Under the pieces are notes generated by a model. The model did not search any database. It saw only the letters and a list, made by a program, of their open reading frames with translations, and was not told the DNA's origin. DNA of 64,000 bases from Bradyrhizobium sp. CCH5-F6 (GTDB taxonomy: Bacteria; Pseudomonadota; Alphaproteobacteria; Rhizobiales; Xanthobacteraceae), in contig NZ_LSIC01000059.1 of NCBI RefSeq assembly GCF_001556045.1, positions 1 to 64,000 of the forward strand. Direction: 5' to 3'. The stretch's first letter is position 1. The number at the start of each line of letters is the position of its first letter. The translations under genes were made by a program, and so were the position numbers. This document shows positions 33,269-41,505 of the stretch, piece by piece.

Positions 33269-33282
33269 TTGATCGGGATCAA
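33269..33282. promoter_or_regulatory. FixK/FNR box upstream of hemA
   Basis: TTGATCGGGATCAA matches TTGA-N6-TCAA with five conserved bases in each half. It is 136 bases before the hemA ATG; class II geometry would put the transcript start near 33317. Oxygen control of B. japonicum hemA through FixLJ-FixK2 is established in the literature as I recall it. The rest of the 335-base gap (33083-33417) holds a second small palindrome, GCATTT-N5-AAATGC at 33303-33319. Confidence 0.75.
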
Positions 33283-33417
33283 ATTTCAAATCGCACGATA
33301 GGGCATTTTGCCCAAATGCTCCTCACGGCCAAATGTGGGATAGCGCATAGACATTGGAGCTGGAAAAGCTCTAAGAAGATGCGGCCCTCTTGGTCAGTTC
33401 CGTCTTAGGTTTCGCCG

Positions 33418-34647
33418 ATGGATTACGCCCAGTTCTTCGATTCCGCCCTCGATCGCCTCCACACCGAGCGGCGCTATCGCGTCTTCGCCGACCTCGAACG
33501 CACGGCCGGCCGGTTCCCGCACGCGGTCTGGCACTCGCCCAAGGGCAAGCGCGACGTCGTGATCTGGTGCTCCAACGACTATCTCGGCATGGGCCAGCAC
33601 CCGAAGGTGGTCGGCGCCATGGTGGAGACCGCCACGCGCGTCGGCACCGGCGCCGGCGGCACCCGCAACATCGCCGGCACGCACCATCCTCTGGTCCAGC
33701 TCGAAGCCGAGCTCGCCGATCTCCACGGCAAGGAAGCCGCGCTTCTCTTCACCTCGGGCTATGTCTCGAACCAGACCGGCATCCCGACCATCGCAAAGCT
33801 CATTCCGAACTGCCTGATCCTGTCGGACGAGCTCAACCATAATTCGATGATCGAGGGCATCCGCCAGTCCGGCTGCGAGCGCGTCGTGTTCCGCCACAAC
33901 GACGTTGCGCATCTGGAGGAGCTGTTGAAAGCGGCCGGCCCCAATCGGCCGAAGCTGATCGTCTGCGAGAGCCTCTATTCCATGGACGGCGACGTCGCGC
34001 CGCTCGCCAGGATCTGCGATCTCGCCGAGAAGTACGGCGCGATGACCTATGTCGACGAGGTCCACGCCGTCGGCATGTACGGCCCGCGCGGCGGCGGCAT
34101 CGCCGAGCGTGACGGCGTCATGCATCGCATCGACATTCTGGAAGGCACGCTGGCCAAGGCGTTCGGCTGCCTCGGCGGCTACATCGCCGCCAATGGCCAG
34201 ATCATCGACGCCGTGCGCTCTTACGCGCCGGGCTTCATCTTCACCACCGCGCTGCCGCCGGCGGTCTGCTCGGCCGCGACCGCCGCGATCAAGCACCTGA
34301 AGACCTCGAGCTGGGAGCGCGAGCGCCACCAGGATCGCGCCGCCCGCGTCAAGGCGATCCTCAATGCGGCCGGCCTGCCGGTGATGTCGAGCGACACCCA
34401 CATCGTGCCGCTGTTCGTCGGCGATCCCGAGAAGTGCAAGCGGGCCTCCGACCTCCTGCTCGAAGAGCACGGTATCTACATCCAGCCGATCAACTATCCG
34501 ACCGTCGCCAAGGGCACCGAACGTCTGCGCATCACGCCCTCGCCCTATCACGACGATGGCCTGATCGATCAGCTCGCCGAGGCGCTGCTCCAGGTGTGGG
34601 AACGCCTGGGCCTGCGGTTGCGCGAGAAGTCGATGGCGGCGGAGTAG
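33418..34647 (+). CDS. hemA: 5-aminolevulinate synthase
   Basis: A 409-residue PLP enzyme that condenses glycine and succinyl-CoA to 5-aminolevulinate, the first step of heme synthesis in alphaproteobacteria (C4 pathway). It has the ALAS pattern [43 protein letters not shown], and the PLP lysine in [13 protein letters not shown] near residue 247. Length is typical. It is a single gene with a FixK/FNR box upstream, indicating raised expression in low oxygen. A short degenerate palindromic sequence follows it. Confidence 0.97.
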   Translation: MDYAQFFDSALDRLHTERRYRVFADLERTAGRFPHAVWHSPKGKRDVVIWCSNDYLGMGQHPKVVGAMVETATRVGTGAGGTRNIAGTHHPLVQLEAELADLHGKEAALLFTSGYVSNQTGIPTIAKLIPNCLILSDELNHNSMIEGIRQSGCERVVFRHNDVAHLEELLKAAGPNRPKLIVCESLYSMDGDVAPLARICDLAEKYGAMTYVDEVHAVGMYGPRGGGIAERDGVMHRIDILEGTLAKAFGCLGGYIAANGQIIDAVRSYAPGFIFTTALPPAVCSAATAAIKHLKTSSWERERHQDRAARVKAILNAAGLPVMSSDTHIVPLFVGDPEKCKRASDLLLEEHGIYIQPINYPTVAKGTERLRITPSPYHDDGLIDQLAEALLQVWERLGLRLREKSMAAE

Positions 34648-34831
34648 GGCTTACTCCGCCCCCTCCCCCTTTGCGGGAAAGTAAATATCGACTCCGCACC
34701 TGCGGCCTTGACGTCAACCCCGGTTCCCCTCCGGCGCGGCATTTCGCTGTCGCCTGCGCCCGTCCAACGCGCTAGATTTACAAGGAAAATGAGACCGGGC
34801 GCGTGAGCGCCCAGGGAGAAGTGCGCTCACC

Positions 34832-37800
34832 ATGCTGCACGACTGGGGCGTGATCGCCGCCGCTTTCGGCTATATCGGCTTCCTGTTCCTGGTGGCGAGC
34901 CACGGCGACCGCCGCTCGCCGGCCGGGCGCGGCCGCGCCTCCGGACTGATCTATCCGATGTCGCTGGCGATCTACTGCACCTCCTGGACCTTCTTCGGCT
35001 CGGTCGGCTTCGCCACCCGCACCTCGACCGACTTCCTGGCGATCTATGTCGGCCCGATCCTGATGATCGGACTCGGCGCCGGCGTGCTGCGCCGCGTGAT
35101 CCAGCTGGCCAAAGCCCACAACATCACCTCGATCGCCGACTTCATCGGAGCCCGCTACGGCAAGAGCCAGGCTGTGGCGGCGACCGTGGCGCTGATCGCG
35201 ATCATCGGCTCGGTGCCCTATATCGCGCTCCAGCTCAAGGCGGTCGCCTCTTCGCTGGGGACGATCCTGAGCGAAGACCAGGCCTTCTCCCACATCCCGA
35301 TCCTCGGCGACGTGGCGCTGATGGTGACGCTGGCGATGGCGGCCTTCGCAGTGCTGTTCGGCACGCGGCAGACCGACGCCACCGAGCACCAGCACGGCCT
35401 GATGCTGGCGGTCGCGACCGAGTCCATCATCAAGCTGGTCGCCTTTCTCGCCGCCGGCATCTTCGTCACTTTCTGGATGTTCTCGCCGCAGGAGTTGATC
35501 GAGCGCGCGATGAAGACGCCGGAGGCGGTGCGCGCCATCAACTATTCCCCGTCGATCGGCAACTTCCTGACCATGACGCTGCTGTCGCTGTGCGCGATCA
35601 TGCTGCTGCCGCGCCAGTTTCACGTCAGCGTGGTGGAGAATTCCTCCGATGCCGAGGTCGGACGCGCGCGATGGCTGTTCCCGCTCTACCTCGTCGCCAT
35701 CAACCTGTTCGTGATCCCGATCGCGATCGCCGGCCTCGTGACCTTCCCGTTCGGCGCTGCCGATCCCGACATGTACGTGCTGGCCCTGCCGATGGAGGGC
35801 GGCGCGGACCTGCTCAGCGTCGTCGTCTTCGTCGGCGGATTGTCGGCGGCGACGGCGATGGTGATCGTCGAATGCGTCGCGCTCTCCATCATGGTCTCGA
35901 ACGACCTCGTGGTGCCGCTGGTGCTGCAACGGCGACCGCATGGGCGCGCCGGCGGCGCCGATTTCAGCGACTTCCTGCTGCGCTCGCGCCGGCTCGCGAT
36001 CTTCGCCATCATGGTGTTGGCCTATTTCTACTACCGCGCGCTCGGCAATACCCAGCTCGCGGCCATCGGCCTGCTCTCCTTTGCCGCCATCGCCCAGCTT
36101 GCACCGAGCTTCTTCGGCGGCCTGCTGTGGCGGCGCGCGACCGCACGCGGCGCCATCGGCGGCATGCTGGTCGGCTTCGCGGTGTGGCTCTACACGCTGT
36201 TCATTCCGAGCTTCATGGATTCCTCGACGGGCGGCATCCTGCTGCTCCAGCACGGCCCGCTCGGCATCGAGGCGCTGCGGCCGCAGGCGTTGTTCGGCGC
36301 CGACCTGCCTCCCCTGATGCACGGCGTCATCTGGTCGCTGTCGCTCAACATCCTGACCTATGTGCTGCTGTCGCTGGCGCGCCGGCCGTCTTCGATCGAG
36401 CTGTTGCAGGCCGATCTGTTCGTGCCCAACACGCTCGCACCGATCTCCCCGAGCTTCCGCCGCTGGCGCACCACCGTCACCGTGCAGGACATCCAGACCA
36501 CGGTGGCGCAATATCTCGGACCCGACCGCGCGCGGCATTCCTTCGAGGCATTCTCCGCGCAGCGGAACCTGCGGCTGGAGCCCGGAGCACCGGCTGATTT
36601 CGAGCTGCTGCAACACGCCGAGCACCTGATTGCCTCCTCGATCGGAGCGGCCTCCTCCCGCCTCGTGATGTCGCTGCTGCTGCGCAAGCGCACGGTCTCC
36701 GCCAAGGCCGCGCTCAAGCTGCTCGACGATTCCCACGCGGCGCTGCACTTCAACCGCGAGATCCTCCAGACCGCGCTCAATCACGTGCGGCAGGGCATCG
36801 CCGTGTTCGATGCCGACCTGCAGCTGATCTGCTCCAACCGGCAGTTCGGCGATCTCCTCAACGTTCCCCCGCATCTGATCCAGTTCGGCACGCCCTTGCG
36901 GGAGATCCTGGAATTCATCGGCGTGGGCGATCCGGACCATCCGCTCGAGAGCGAGGCCCTGCTGGAGCGGCGCCTTGCCGCCTACACCACCGACAGCGAG
37001 CCCTATCTCGAACGCCTGCCGGAGCGCCACATGGTGATCGAGGTGCTCACCAACCGCATGCCTGGTGGCGGCTTCGTCATCACCTTCACCGATGTCACGC
37101 CCAGCTTCGAAGCCGCGGAAGCGCTGGAGCGCGCCAATGCGACGCTGGAAAAGCGCGTGCGCGACCGCACCGAGGAGCTGACGCGGCTGAACTCCGAGCT
37201 GGCACTGGCCAAGAGCGCGGCGGAAGACGCCAGCATCTCCAAGACGCGCTTCCTCGCCGCGGCCAGCCACGACATCCTCCAGCCGCTGAACGCGGCGCGG
37301 CTCTATGTCACGAGCCTCGTCGAGCGACAGCACAACGGCGAAGAGACCCGGCTGGTCGAGAACATCGACGAATCGCTACAGGCGATCGAGGAGATCCTCG
37401 GTGCCCTGCTCGACATCTCCAGGCTGGATGCCGGCGCGATGACGACCTCGATCTCGAGCTTCAAGATGGCCGATCTGATGCGCTCGCTGGAGATCGAGTT
37501 CGCGCCGATCGCGCGCGCCAAGGGCCTGGAGCTCATCTTCGTGCCCTGCTCGCTCCCGGTCGAGTCGGACCGCCTGCTGCTACGGCGGCTGCTCCAGAAC
37601 CTGATCTCGAACGCGATCAAATACACCCCGCGCGGCCGCGTGCTGGTCGGCTGCCGCCGCCGCGGCGCCTCGCTCAAGATCTGCGTGTACGACACCGGCG
37701 TCGGCATCCCTGCGGTCAAGCGCAGTGAGATCTTCAAGGAATTCCACCGCCTGGAGCAGGGGGCGCGGATCGCGCGCGGCCTGGGGCTCGGCCTCTCGAT

Positions 37801-38341
37801 CGTCGAGAGGCTGGCACGCGTGCTCAACCATGGCATCGCCATCGACGCCAATGCCAGCGGCGGCTCGGTATTCTCCGTGACGGTGCCGACGGCGAAGGCG
37901 ATCACCCACACCGCGGCGGTGACCAGCGCGACACCGCTGGCGCGCACGCCGATCTCGGGCGCGCTGATCGTCTGCATCGAGAACGACGCGGCGATTCTCG
38001 ACGGCATGCGCACGCTGTTGAAGGCCTGGGACGCCGAGGTGATCGCGGTCGCCGATCCCGAAGGCGCGATCGCCGCGATCGAAACGGCCGGACGGCGCGT
38101 CACCGGCCTGCTGGTCGACTATCATCTCGACCGCGGCAACGGCATCGCCGCCATCCGCGAGATCCGCCGCCGCTTCGGCGACGGCATCCCCGCGATCCTG
38201 ATCACCGCCGACCGCAGCCCCGCCGTGCAGGTCGCCGCACGCGAGGAGAAGGTCGCCGTGCTGAACAAGCCCGTGAAACCGGCCTCGCTCCGCGCCCTGC
38301 TCGGTCAATGGCGCACGCAACAGATGGTCGCCGCGGAATAG
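34832..38341 (+). CDS. Hybrid histidine kinase with N-terminal sodium:solute symporter domain
   Basis: A 1169-residue fusion. Residues 1 to about 520 form an SSF/SLC5-like transporter with about 13 helices (SLAIYCTSWTFFGSVGF, NITSIADFIGARYGKSQ). A linker and PAS domain follow (about 645-755, ALNHVRQGIAVFDADLQLIC), then a coiled coil, HisKA with AASHDILQPLNAARL (His near 813), HATPase (NLISNAIKYTPRGR, GLGLGLSIVERLA) and a C-terminal receiver with Asp near 1096 in LLVDYHLDRGNG. The architecture resembles CbrA-like transporter-kinases with an added receiver. It probably senses a solute or its flux. No separate DNA-binding partner gene is adjacent. Confidence 0.93.
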   Translation: MLHDWGVIAAAFGYIGFLFLVASHGDRRSPAGRGRASGLIYPMSLAIYCTSWTFFGSVGFATRTSTDFLAIYVGPILMIGLGAGVLRRVIQLAKAHNITSIADFIGARYGKSQAVAATVALIAIIGSVPYIALQLKAVASSLGTILSEDQAFSHIPILGDVALMVTLAMAAFAVLFGTRQTDATEHQHGLMLAVATESIIKLVAFLAAGIFVTFWMFSPQELIERAMKTPEAVRAINYSPSIGNFLTMTLLSLCAIMLLPRQFHVSVVENSSDAEVGRARWLFPLYLVAINLFVIPIAIAGLVTFPFGAADPDMYVLALPMEGGADLLSVVVFVGGLSAATAMVIVECVALSIMVSNDLVVPLVLQRRPHGRAGGADFSDFLLRSRRLAIFAIMVLAYFYYRALGNTQLAAIGLLSFAAIAQLAPSFFGGLLWRRATARGAIGGMLVGFAVWLYTLFIPSFMDSSTGGILLLQHGPLGIEALRPQALFGADLPPLMHGVIWSLSLNILTYVLLSLARRPSSIELLQADLFVPNTLAPISPSFRRWRTTVTVQDIQTTVAQYLGPDRARHSFEAFSAQRNLRLEPGAPADFELLQHAEHLIASSIGAASSRLVMSLLLRKRTVSAKAALKLLDDSHAALHFNREILQTALNHVRQGIAVFDADLQLICSNRQFGDLLNVPPHLIQFGTPLREILEFIGVGDPDHPLESEALLERRLAAYTTDSEPYLERLPERHMVIEVLTNRMPGGGFVITFTDVTPSFEAAEALERANATLEKRVRDRTEELTRLNSELALAKSAAEDASISKTRFLAAASHDILQPLNAARLYVTSLVERQHNGEETRLVENIDESLQAIEEILGALLDISRLDAGAMTTSISSFKMADLMRSLEIEFAPIARAKGLELIFVPCSLPVESDRLLLRRLLQNLISNAIKYTPRGRVLVGCRRRGASLKICVYDTGVGIPAVKRSEIFKEFHRLEQGARIARGLGLGLSIVERLARVLNHGIAIDANASGGSVFSVTVPTAKAITHTAAVTSATPLARTPISGALIVCIENDAAILDGMRTLLKAWDAEVIAVADPEGAIAAIETAGRRVTGLLVDYHLDRGNGIAAIREIRRRFGDGIPAILITADRSPAVQVAAREEKVAVLNKPVKPASLRALLGQWRTQQMVAAE

Positions 38342-38348
38342 GACGCCG

Positions 38349-39170
38349 TCAGTAGTCGGTCGATACGCTGAGCGCGCGCCATTTCTCCAGCTCGTCGAGA
38401 CGCTGCCGGTCCGTCGCGGCGATAGCGTTGACGGCATCGCTGCCGAGCCCGATGCGCAGGGGCGGGTGATCCATGTTCGCGAGCTGCAATACCACGTCGG
38501 CCGCCTTGGCGGGATCACCGGGCTGACGGCCATCGTAGTCGCGCTGCATCCTGACGGCGGCACCGACCACCGCGTCGTACTCCGGACGTCCTTCGTCGGT
38601 CTCATGCGAGGTCTGGGCAAAGCCGGTCCGGAAGCCGCCGGGCTCGACGATGGTCACATGCACGCCGATCAGCGCCATCTCGCGCGCCAGCGATTCCGAA
38701 AAGCCTTCGATACCCCATTTCGCCGCCGAATAGGGCGCGCGGGCCGGCGCGCCGACGCGGCCGCCGACCGACGAGACCTGTATGATGTGCCCACGGCGCT
38801 GCTTGCGCAGCACCGGGATCGCCGCCTTGGTGACGATGATGGTGCCGATCAGATTGGCCTCGATCTGCTGCCGGAACGAGGCGAGGCTGGTATCCTCGAC
38901 CGAGCCGAGATCGCCATAGCCGGCATTGTTCACGACGACGTCGAGACCGCCGTAGGCTTCCACCGCGAGGTCGATCGCCGCTTGCGCTGCCGCTTCGTCG
39001 GTCACATCAAGCGTTGCCAGCCGCAGTCTTTCCCCGAAACGTTCGCACAGCGGTTCGAGCGGGTCGAGCTTGCGAGCCGTGGCCACCACCCGGTCGCCCG
39101 CAACGAGTGCGGCTTCCGTGATGGCGCGCCCCAACCCGCGCGAACTGCCGCTGATGAACCAGGTCTTCAT
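38349..39170 (-). CDS. Short-chain dehydrogenase/reductase
   Basis: A 273-residue classical SDR. The cofactor motif is GSSRGLGRAI (near residue 8), NNAG lies near 87, the catalytic Ser is in VSSVGGR and the YxxxK motif is YSAAK. The Arg-rich first strand (TARKLD) suggests NADP. It belongs to the group annotated as oxidoreductase/retinol dehydrogenase-like. It is the last gene of the minus-strand unit ohr-hydrolase-P460-SDR, 18 bases after the cytochrome gene, and ends seven bases from the convergent hybrid kinase gene. Confidence 0.92.
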   Translation of the reverse strand: MKTWFISGSSRGLGRAITEAALVAGDRVVATARKLDPLEPLCERFGERLRLATLDVTDEAAAQAAIDLAVEAYGGLDVVVNNAGYGDLGSVEDTSLASFRQQIEANLIGTIIVTKAAIPVLRKQRRGHIIQVSSVGGRVGAPARAPYSAAKWGIEGFSESLAREMALIGVHVTIVEPGGFRTGFAQTSHETDEGRPEYDAVVGAAVRMQRDYDGRQPGDPAKAADVVLQLANMDHPPLRIGLGSDAVNAIAATDRQRLDELEKWRALSVSTDY

Positions 39171-39188
39171 GCCAGTCTCCGAAAGGAC

Positions 39189-39752
39189 TTAAGGCGCGAG
39201 CCGCGTGAACACGTAATCGTGGCTCTTGGCACGGGCTTCGTGACAGCCCCAGCAGGTGCGGTGCTGGGCCTCGTCAACCGGCTTGCCGTTGATGAAGCGG
39301 CCAAAGCCCCAGCCTCCAGTGGAGGCATATTTCTTGGAATCCTTGACCATCACCTGGACCGTCGTAGCAGCACCGGGGATCGTCGCGGATGCAAATTCAG
39401 GTGATTGCTTCCGCTTCCAAGCGCGCTTGACCAACACGGTCCCGTCTGGGAACGGCAGCTTGCCGGCCTGGTAGGCATCGATGGCAGTCTGGTTGCCGAC
39501 GACCGCGCGCAGTTCGTCGAGCGGCGCAGCCTCCTCGGCCGGCGCGATCAGTTCCCACTGCTTGTAGCCGGCGGGGATCGTGACGCCGAAGATCGGCGAG
39601 GCGTGGGCGGCCGTGCTTTCAGCCTGCGTCTGCGCCGAGACGATCGTGGCGAGATACGGCACGCAGGTCAGCAGAATGACGACGAGAACCACGGCAAGAA
39701 CGATTATTGTGGAGAATGCGAAGGTTTTCTTTTCGGGCTCGGGCGGGGTCAT
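39189..39752 (-). CDS. Membrane-anchored cytochrome P460-family protein
   Basis: A 187-residue protein with an N-terminal membrane anchor (about 12-40) and a periplasmic cytochrome P460 domain. The c-type heme site is CWGCH at residues 167-171, preceded by the family strand STGGWGFGRFINGKPVD and followed by HDYVFTRLAP. Cytochromes P460 and c'-beta bind NO or oxidise hydroxylamine; the lysine-heme crosslink that defines true P460 cannot be judged here, although K109 and K113 in VKRAWKRKQS are candidates. It lies within the ohr-hydrolase-P460-SDR unit, suggesting a role in reactive nitrogen or oxidant detoxification. Confidence 0.87.
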   Translation of the reverse strand: MTPPEPEKKTFAFSTIIVLAVVLVVILLTCVPYLATIVSAQTQAESTAAHASPIFGVTIPAGYKQWELIAPAEEAAPLDELRAVVGNQTAIDAYQAGKLPFPDGTVLVKRAWKRKQSPEFASATIPGAATTVQVMVKDSKKYASTGGWGFGRFINGKPVDEAQHRTCWGCHEARAKSHDYVFTRLAP

Positions 39753-39824
39753 GATCTCTCAACAGGCTCGGAGCGACGGATATCCTCCGGTCCAGCCGGG
39801 CTGGACCGAAGGCGGACAACATCC

Positions 39825-40853
39825 TCAGGCGCCGCCGTCGGCGTCGATGACAGCCTTGGCAAAGGCTTGCGGCGCTTCCTGCGGCAGATTGTGGCCGATG
39901 CCGCCGGTGATCAGGCGGAACTCGTAACGGCCTGAAAACTTCTTCGCATAGGCGCTGGGGTCGGGATGCGGCGCGCCGTTGGCGTCGCCCTCCATCGTGA
40001 TAGTCGGCACATCGATGACGGGCGCTGCTGCCAGCTTCTTTTCGAGCTGCTCGTATTTCGCCTCGCCCTGGGCGAGCCCGAGCCGCCAGCGATAATTGTG
40101 GATCGTGATCGCGACATGGTCCTTGTTGTCCAGCGCCGCGGCGCTGCGGGCGAAGGTGGCGTCGTCGAACTTCCACTGCGGCGAGGCAAGCTTCCAGATC
40201 AGTCTTGCGAAATCGCGCGTGTACTTCTCGTATCCGGCCCGGCCGCGCTCGGTCGCGAAATAGAACTGGTACCACCATTGCAATTCGGTCGATGGCGGCA
40301 GCGGCGCATTGCCGGCGGCCTGGCTCGAGATTAGATAGCCGCTGACCGACACCAGCGCGCGGCAGCGCTCCGGCCACAGCGCGGCGATGATGTCGGCGGT
40401 GCGTGCGCCCCAGTCGAAGCCGGCGACGACGGCCTTCTTGATGTCAAGCTTGTCCATCAGCGCGATGATGTCGGCGGCCATGGCGGCGGGCTCGCCGTTG
40501 CGCGGCGTCTCGCTGGAGAGGAAATGCGTCGAGCCGTAGCCGCGCAGATAGGGGATGATGACGCGATAGCCGGCCTTTGCCAGGATCGGCGCGACGTCGA
40601 CGAAGGCGTGGATGTCGTAGGGCCAGCCGTGCAGCAGGATCGCCACCGAACCGTTCGACGGCCCCGCCTCGGCATAGCCGACATTGAGGACGCCGGCATC
40701 GATCTGCTTGATCGCGCCGAAGGATGCGTTCGATGCGGCCTGCCGCGCGCCGGTCTCGGCGCGCGCGAGGTCGATCACGCCGAGACCGACGGCGACGGTT
40801 CCCGCCGCGATGCCAAAGAAGTTGCGGCGCTGCTGGTCAATGATTGGCTTCAT
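39825..40853 (-). CDS. Tat-exported alpha/beta hydrolase, epoxide hydrolase-like
   Basis: A 342-residue hydrolase. The N-terminus carries a twin-arginine signal (QQRRNFFGIAAGTVAVGLG). The fold motifs are HGWPYD (oxyanion region, residues 75-80), a nucleophile Asp147 in AGFDWGAR, and a late GGIGHN with the catalytic His. An Asp nucleophile with HGWP is typical of epoxide hydrolases and haloalkane dehalogenases. Export implies a periplasmic substrate, perhaps a lipid epoxide or related electrophile. It is second in the ohr unit, 34 bases after ohr. Confidence 0.88.
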   Translation of the reverse strand: MKPIIDQQRRNFFGIAAGTVAVGLGVIDLARAETGARQAASNASFGAIKQIDAGVLNVGYAEAGPSNGSVAILLHGWPYDIHAFVDVAPILAKAGYRVIIPYLRGYGSTHFLSSETPRNGEPAAMAADIIALMDKLDIKKAVVAGFDWGARTADIIAALWPERCRALVSVSGYLISSQAAGNAPLPPSTELQWWYQFYFATERGRAGYEKYTRDFARLIWKLASPQWKFDDATFARSAAALDNKDHVAITIHNYRWRLGLAQGEAKYEQLEKKLAAAPVIDVPTITMEGDANGAPHPDPSAYAKKFSGRYEFRLITGGIGHNLPQEAPQAFAKAVIDADGGA

Positions 40854-40887
40854 GATGTTGCTGCCTTGTGATGATTGGTGATGTTCG

Positions 40888-41310
40888 TCAGATCAGCGCG
40901 ACCGTGACGTCGATATTGCCGCGAACCGCCTTGGAATACGGACAGGTCTGATGCGCATCGTCGACGATGCCGCGCGCGATCTCGGGGTCGAGGCCAGGCA
41001 GGCTGACATTGAGGCGTGCCCGAAGCGAATAGGCGCCGTCGTCGAGCACGAGATCAATCTCCGCATCGATCGCGCTCTTCCTGGGTAGCTCGATCTTGCG
41101 CTTGCGTGCCGCGATCTCCATCGCGCCTTCGAAGCAGGCCGACCAGCCGGCGGCGAACAATTGCTCGGGATTGGTGCCGGTGCCCGCAGCGCCAGGCGGC
41201 GACAGCTTGACGTCGAGGCGACCGTCGGAGCTGCGCGCGATGCCGTCGTGCCGTCCGCCACTGGTGTGGGTCCTTGCCGTGTAGAGTATCTTTGCCGCCT
41301 GCGTCATCAT
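40888..41310 (-). CDS. ohr: Organic hydroperoxide resistance protein, Ohr/OsmC family
   Basis: A 140-residue thiol peroxidase of the Ohr group. The two catalytic cysteines are Cys59 in GWSACFEGAM and Cys123 in HQTCPYSKAVRGN. Ohr reduces fatty-acid and other organic hydroperoxides using lipoyl donors. Two start codons lie in tandem (41310 and 41307) behind AAGGAG; the spacing favours the second. No OhrR gene is adjacent; a large winged-helix regulator is divergent instead. It heads the ohr-hydrolase-P460-SDR unit. Confidence 0.93.
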   Translation of the reverse strand: MMTQAAKILYTARTHTSGGRHDGIARSSDGRLDVKLSPPGAAGTGTNPEQLFAAGWSACFEGAMEIAARKRKIELPRKSAIDAEIDLVLDDGAYSLRARLNVSLPGLDPEIARGIVDDAHQTCPYSKAVRGNIDVTVALI

Positions 41311-41369
41311 GGTCTCCTTGCCGTCACGCCACTGACTAGCAGCGGCTGCGGCAAGGCGCCCGTTTGGAC

Positions 41370-41409
41370 TTGTGAGAAGTTGTGAGGTCTCGCCTTACGC
41401 TCCTCACAA
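41370..41409. promoter_or_regulatory. TTGTGAG tandem repeats with an inverted copy, predicted operator
   Basis: TTGTGAG occurs at 41370-41376 and 41380-41386, exactly 10 bases apart, and the inverted form CCTCACAA follows at 41402-41409. The cluster is in the 195-base gap between ohr and the divergent winged-helix regulator. Ten-base direct repeats are characteristic of OmpR-type winged-helix sites. No -35/-10 pair is clear enough to report. Confidence 0.55.
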
Positions 41410-41505
41410 GGCCTGCATCCGCGGTCTGATGCCGATGCACGGACGGCCTTGCCGGGTCACGATGATCTGGCTATCCGGGCCTCTCGAAGGGACCAAGATT
41501 TCGCC

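Noticed and set aside
34778..37333. 851-codon minus-strand frame opposite the hybrid kinase
   Set aside because: Antisense shadow with repeated Arg-Gln-His tracts and no family resemblance.
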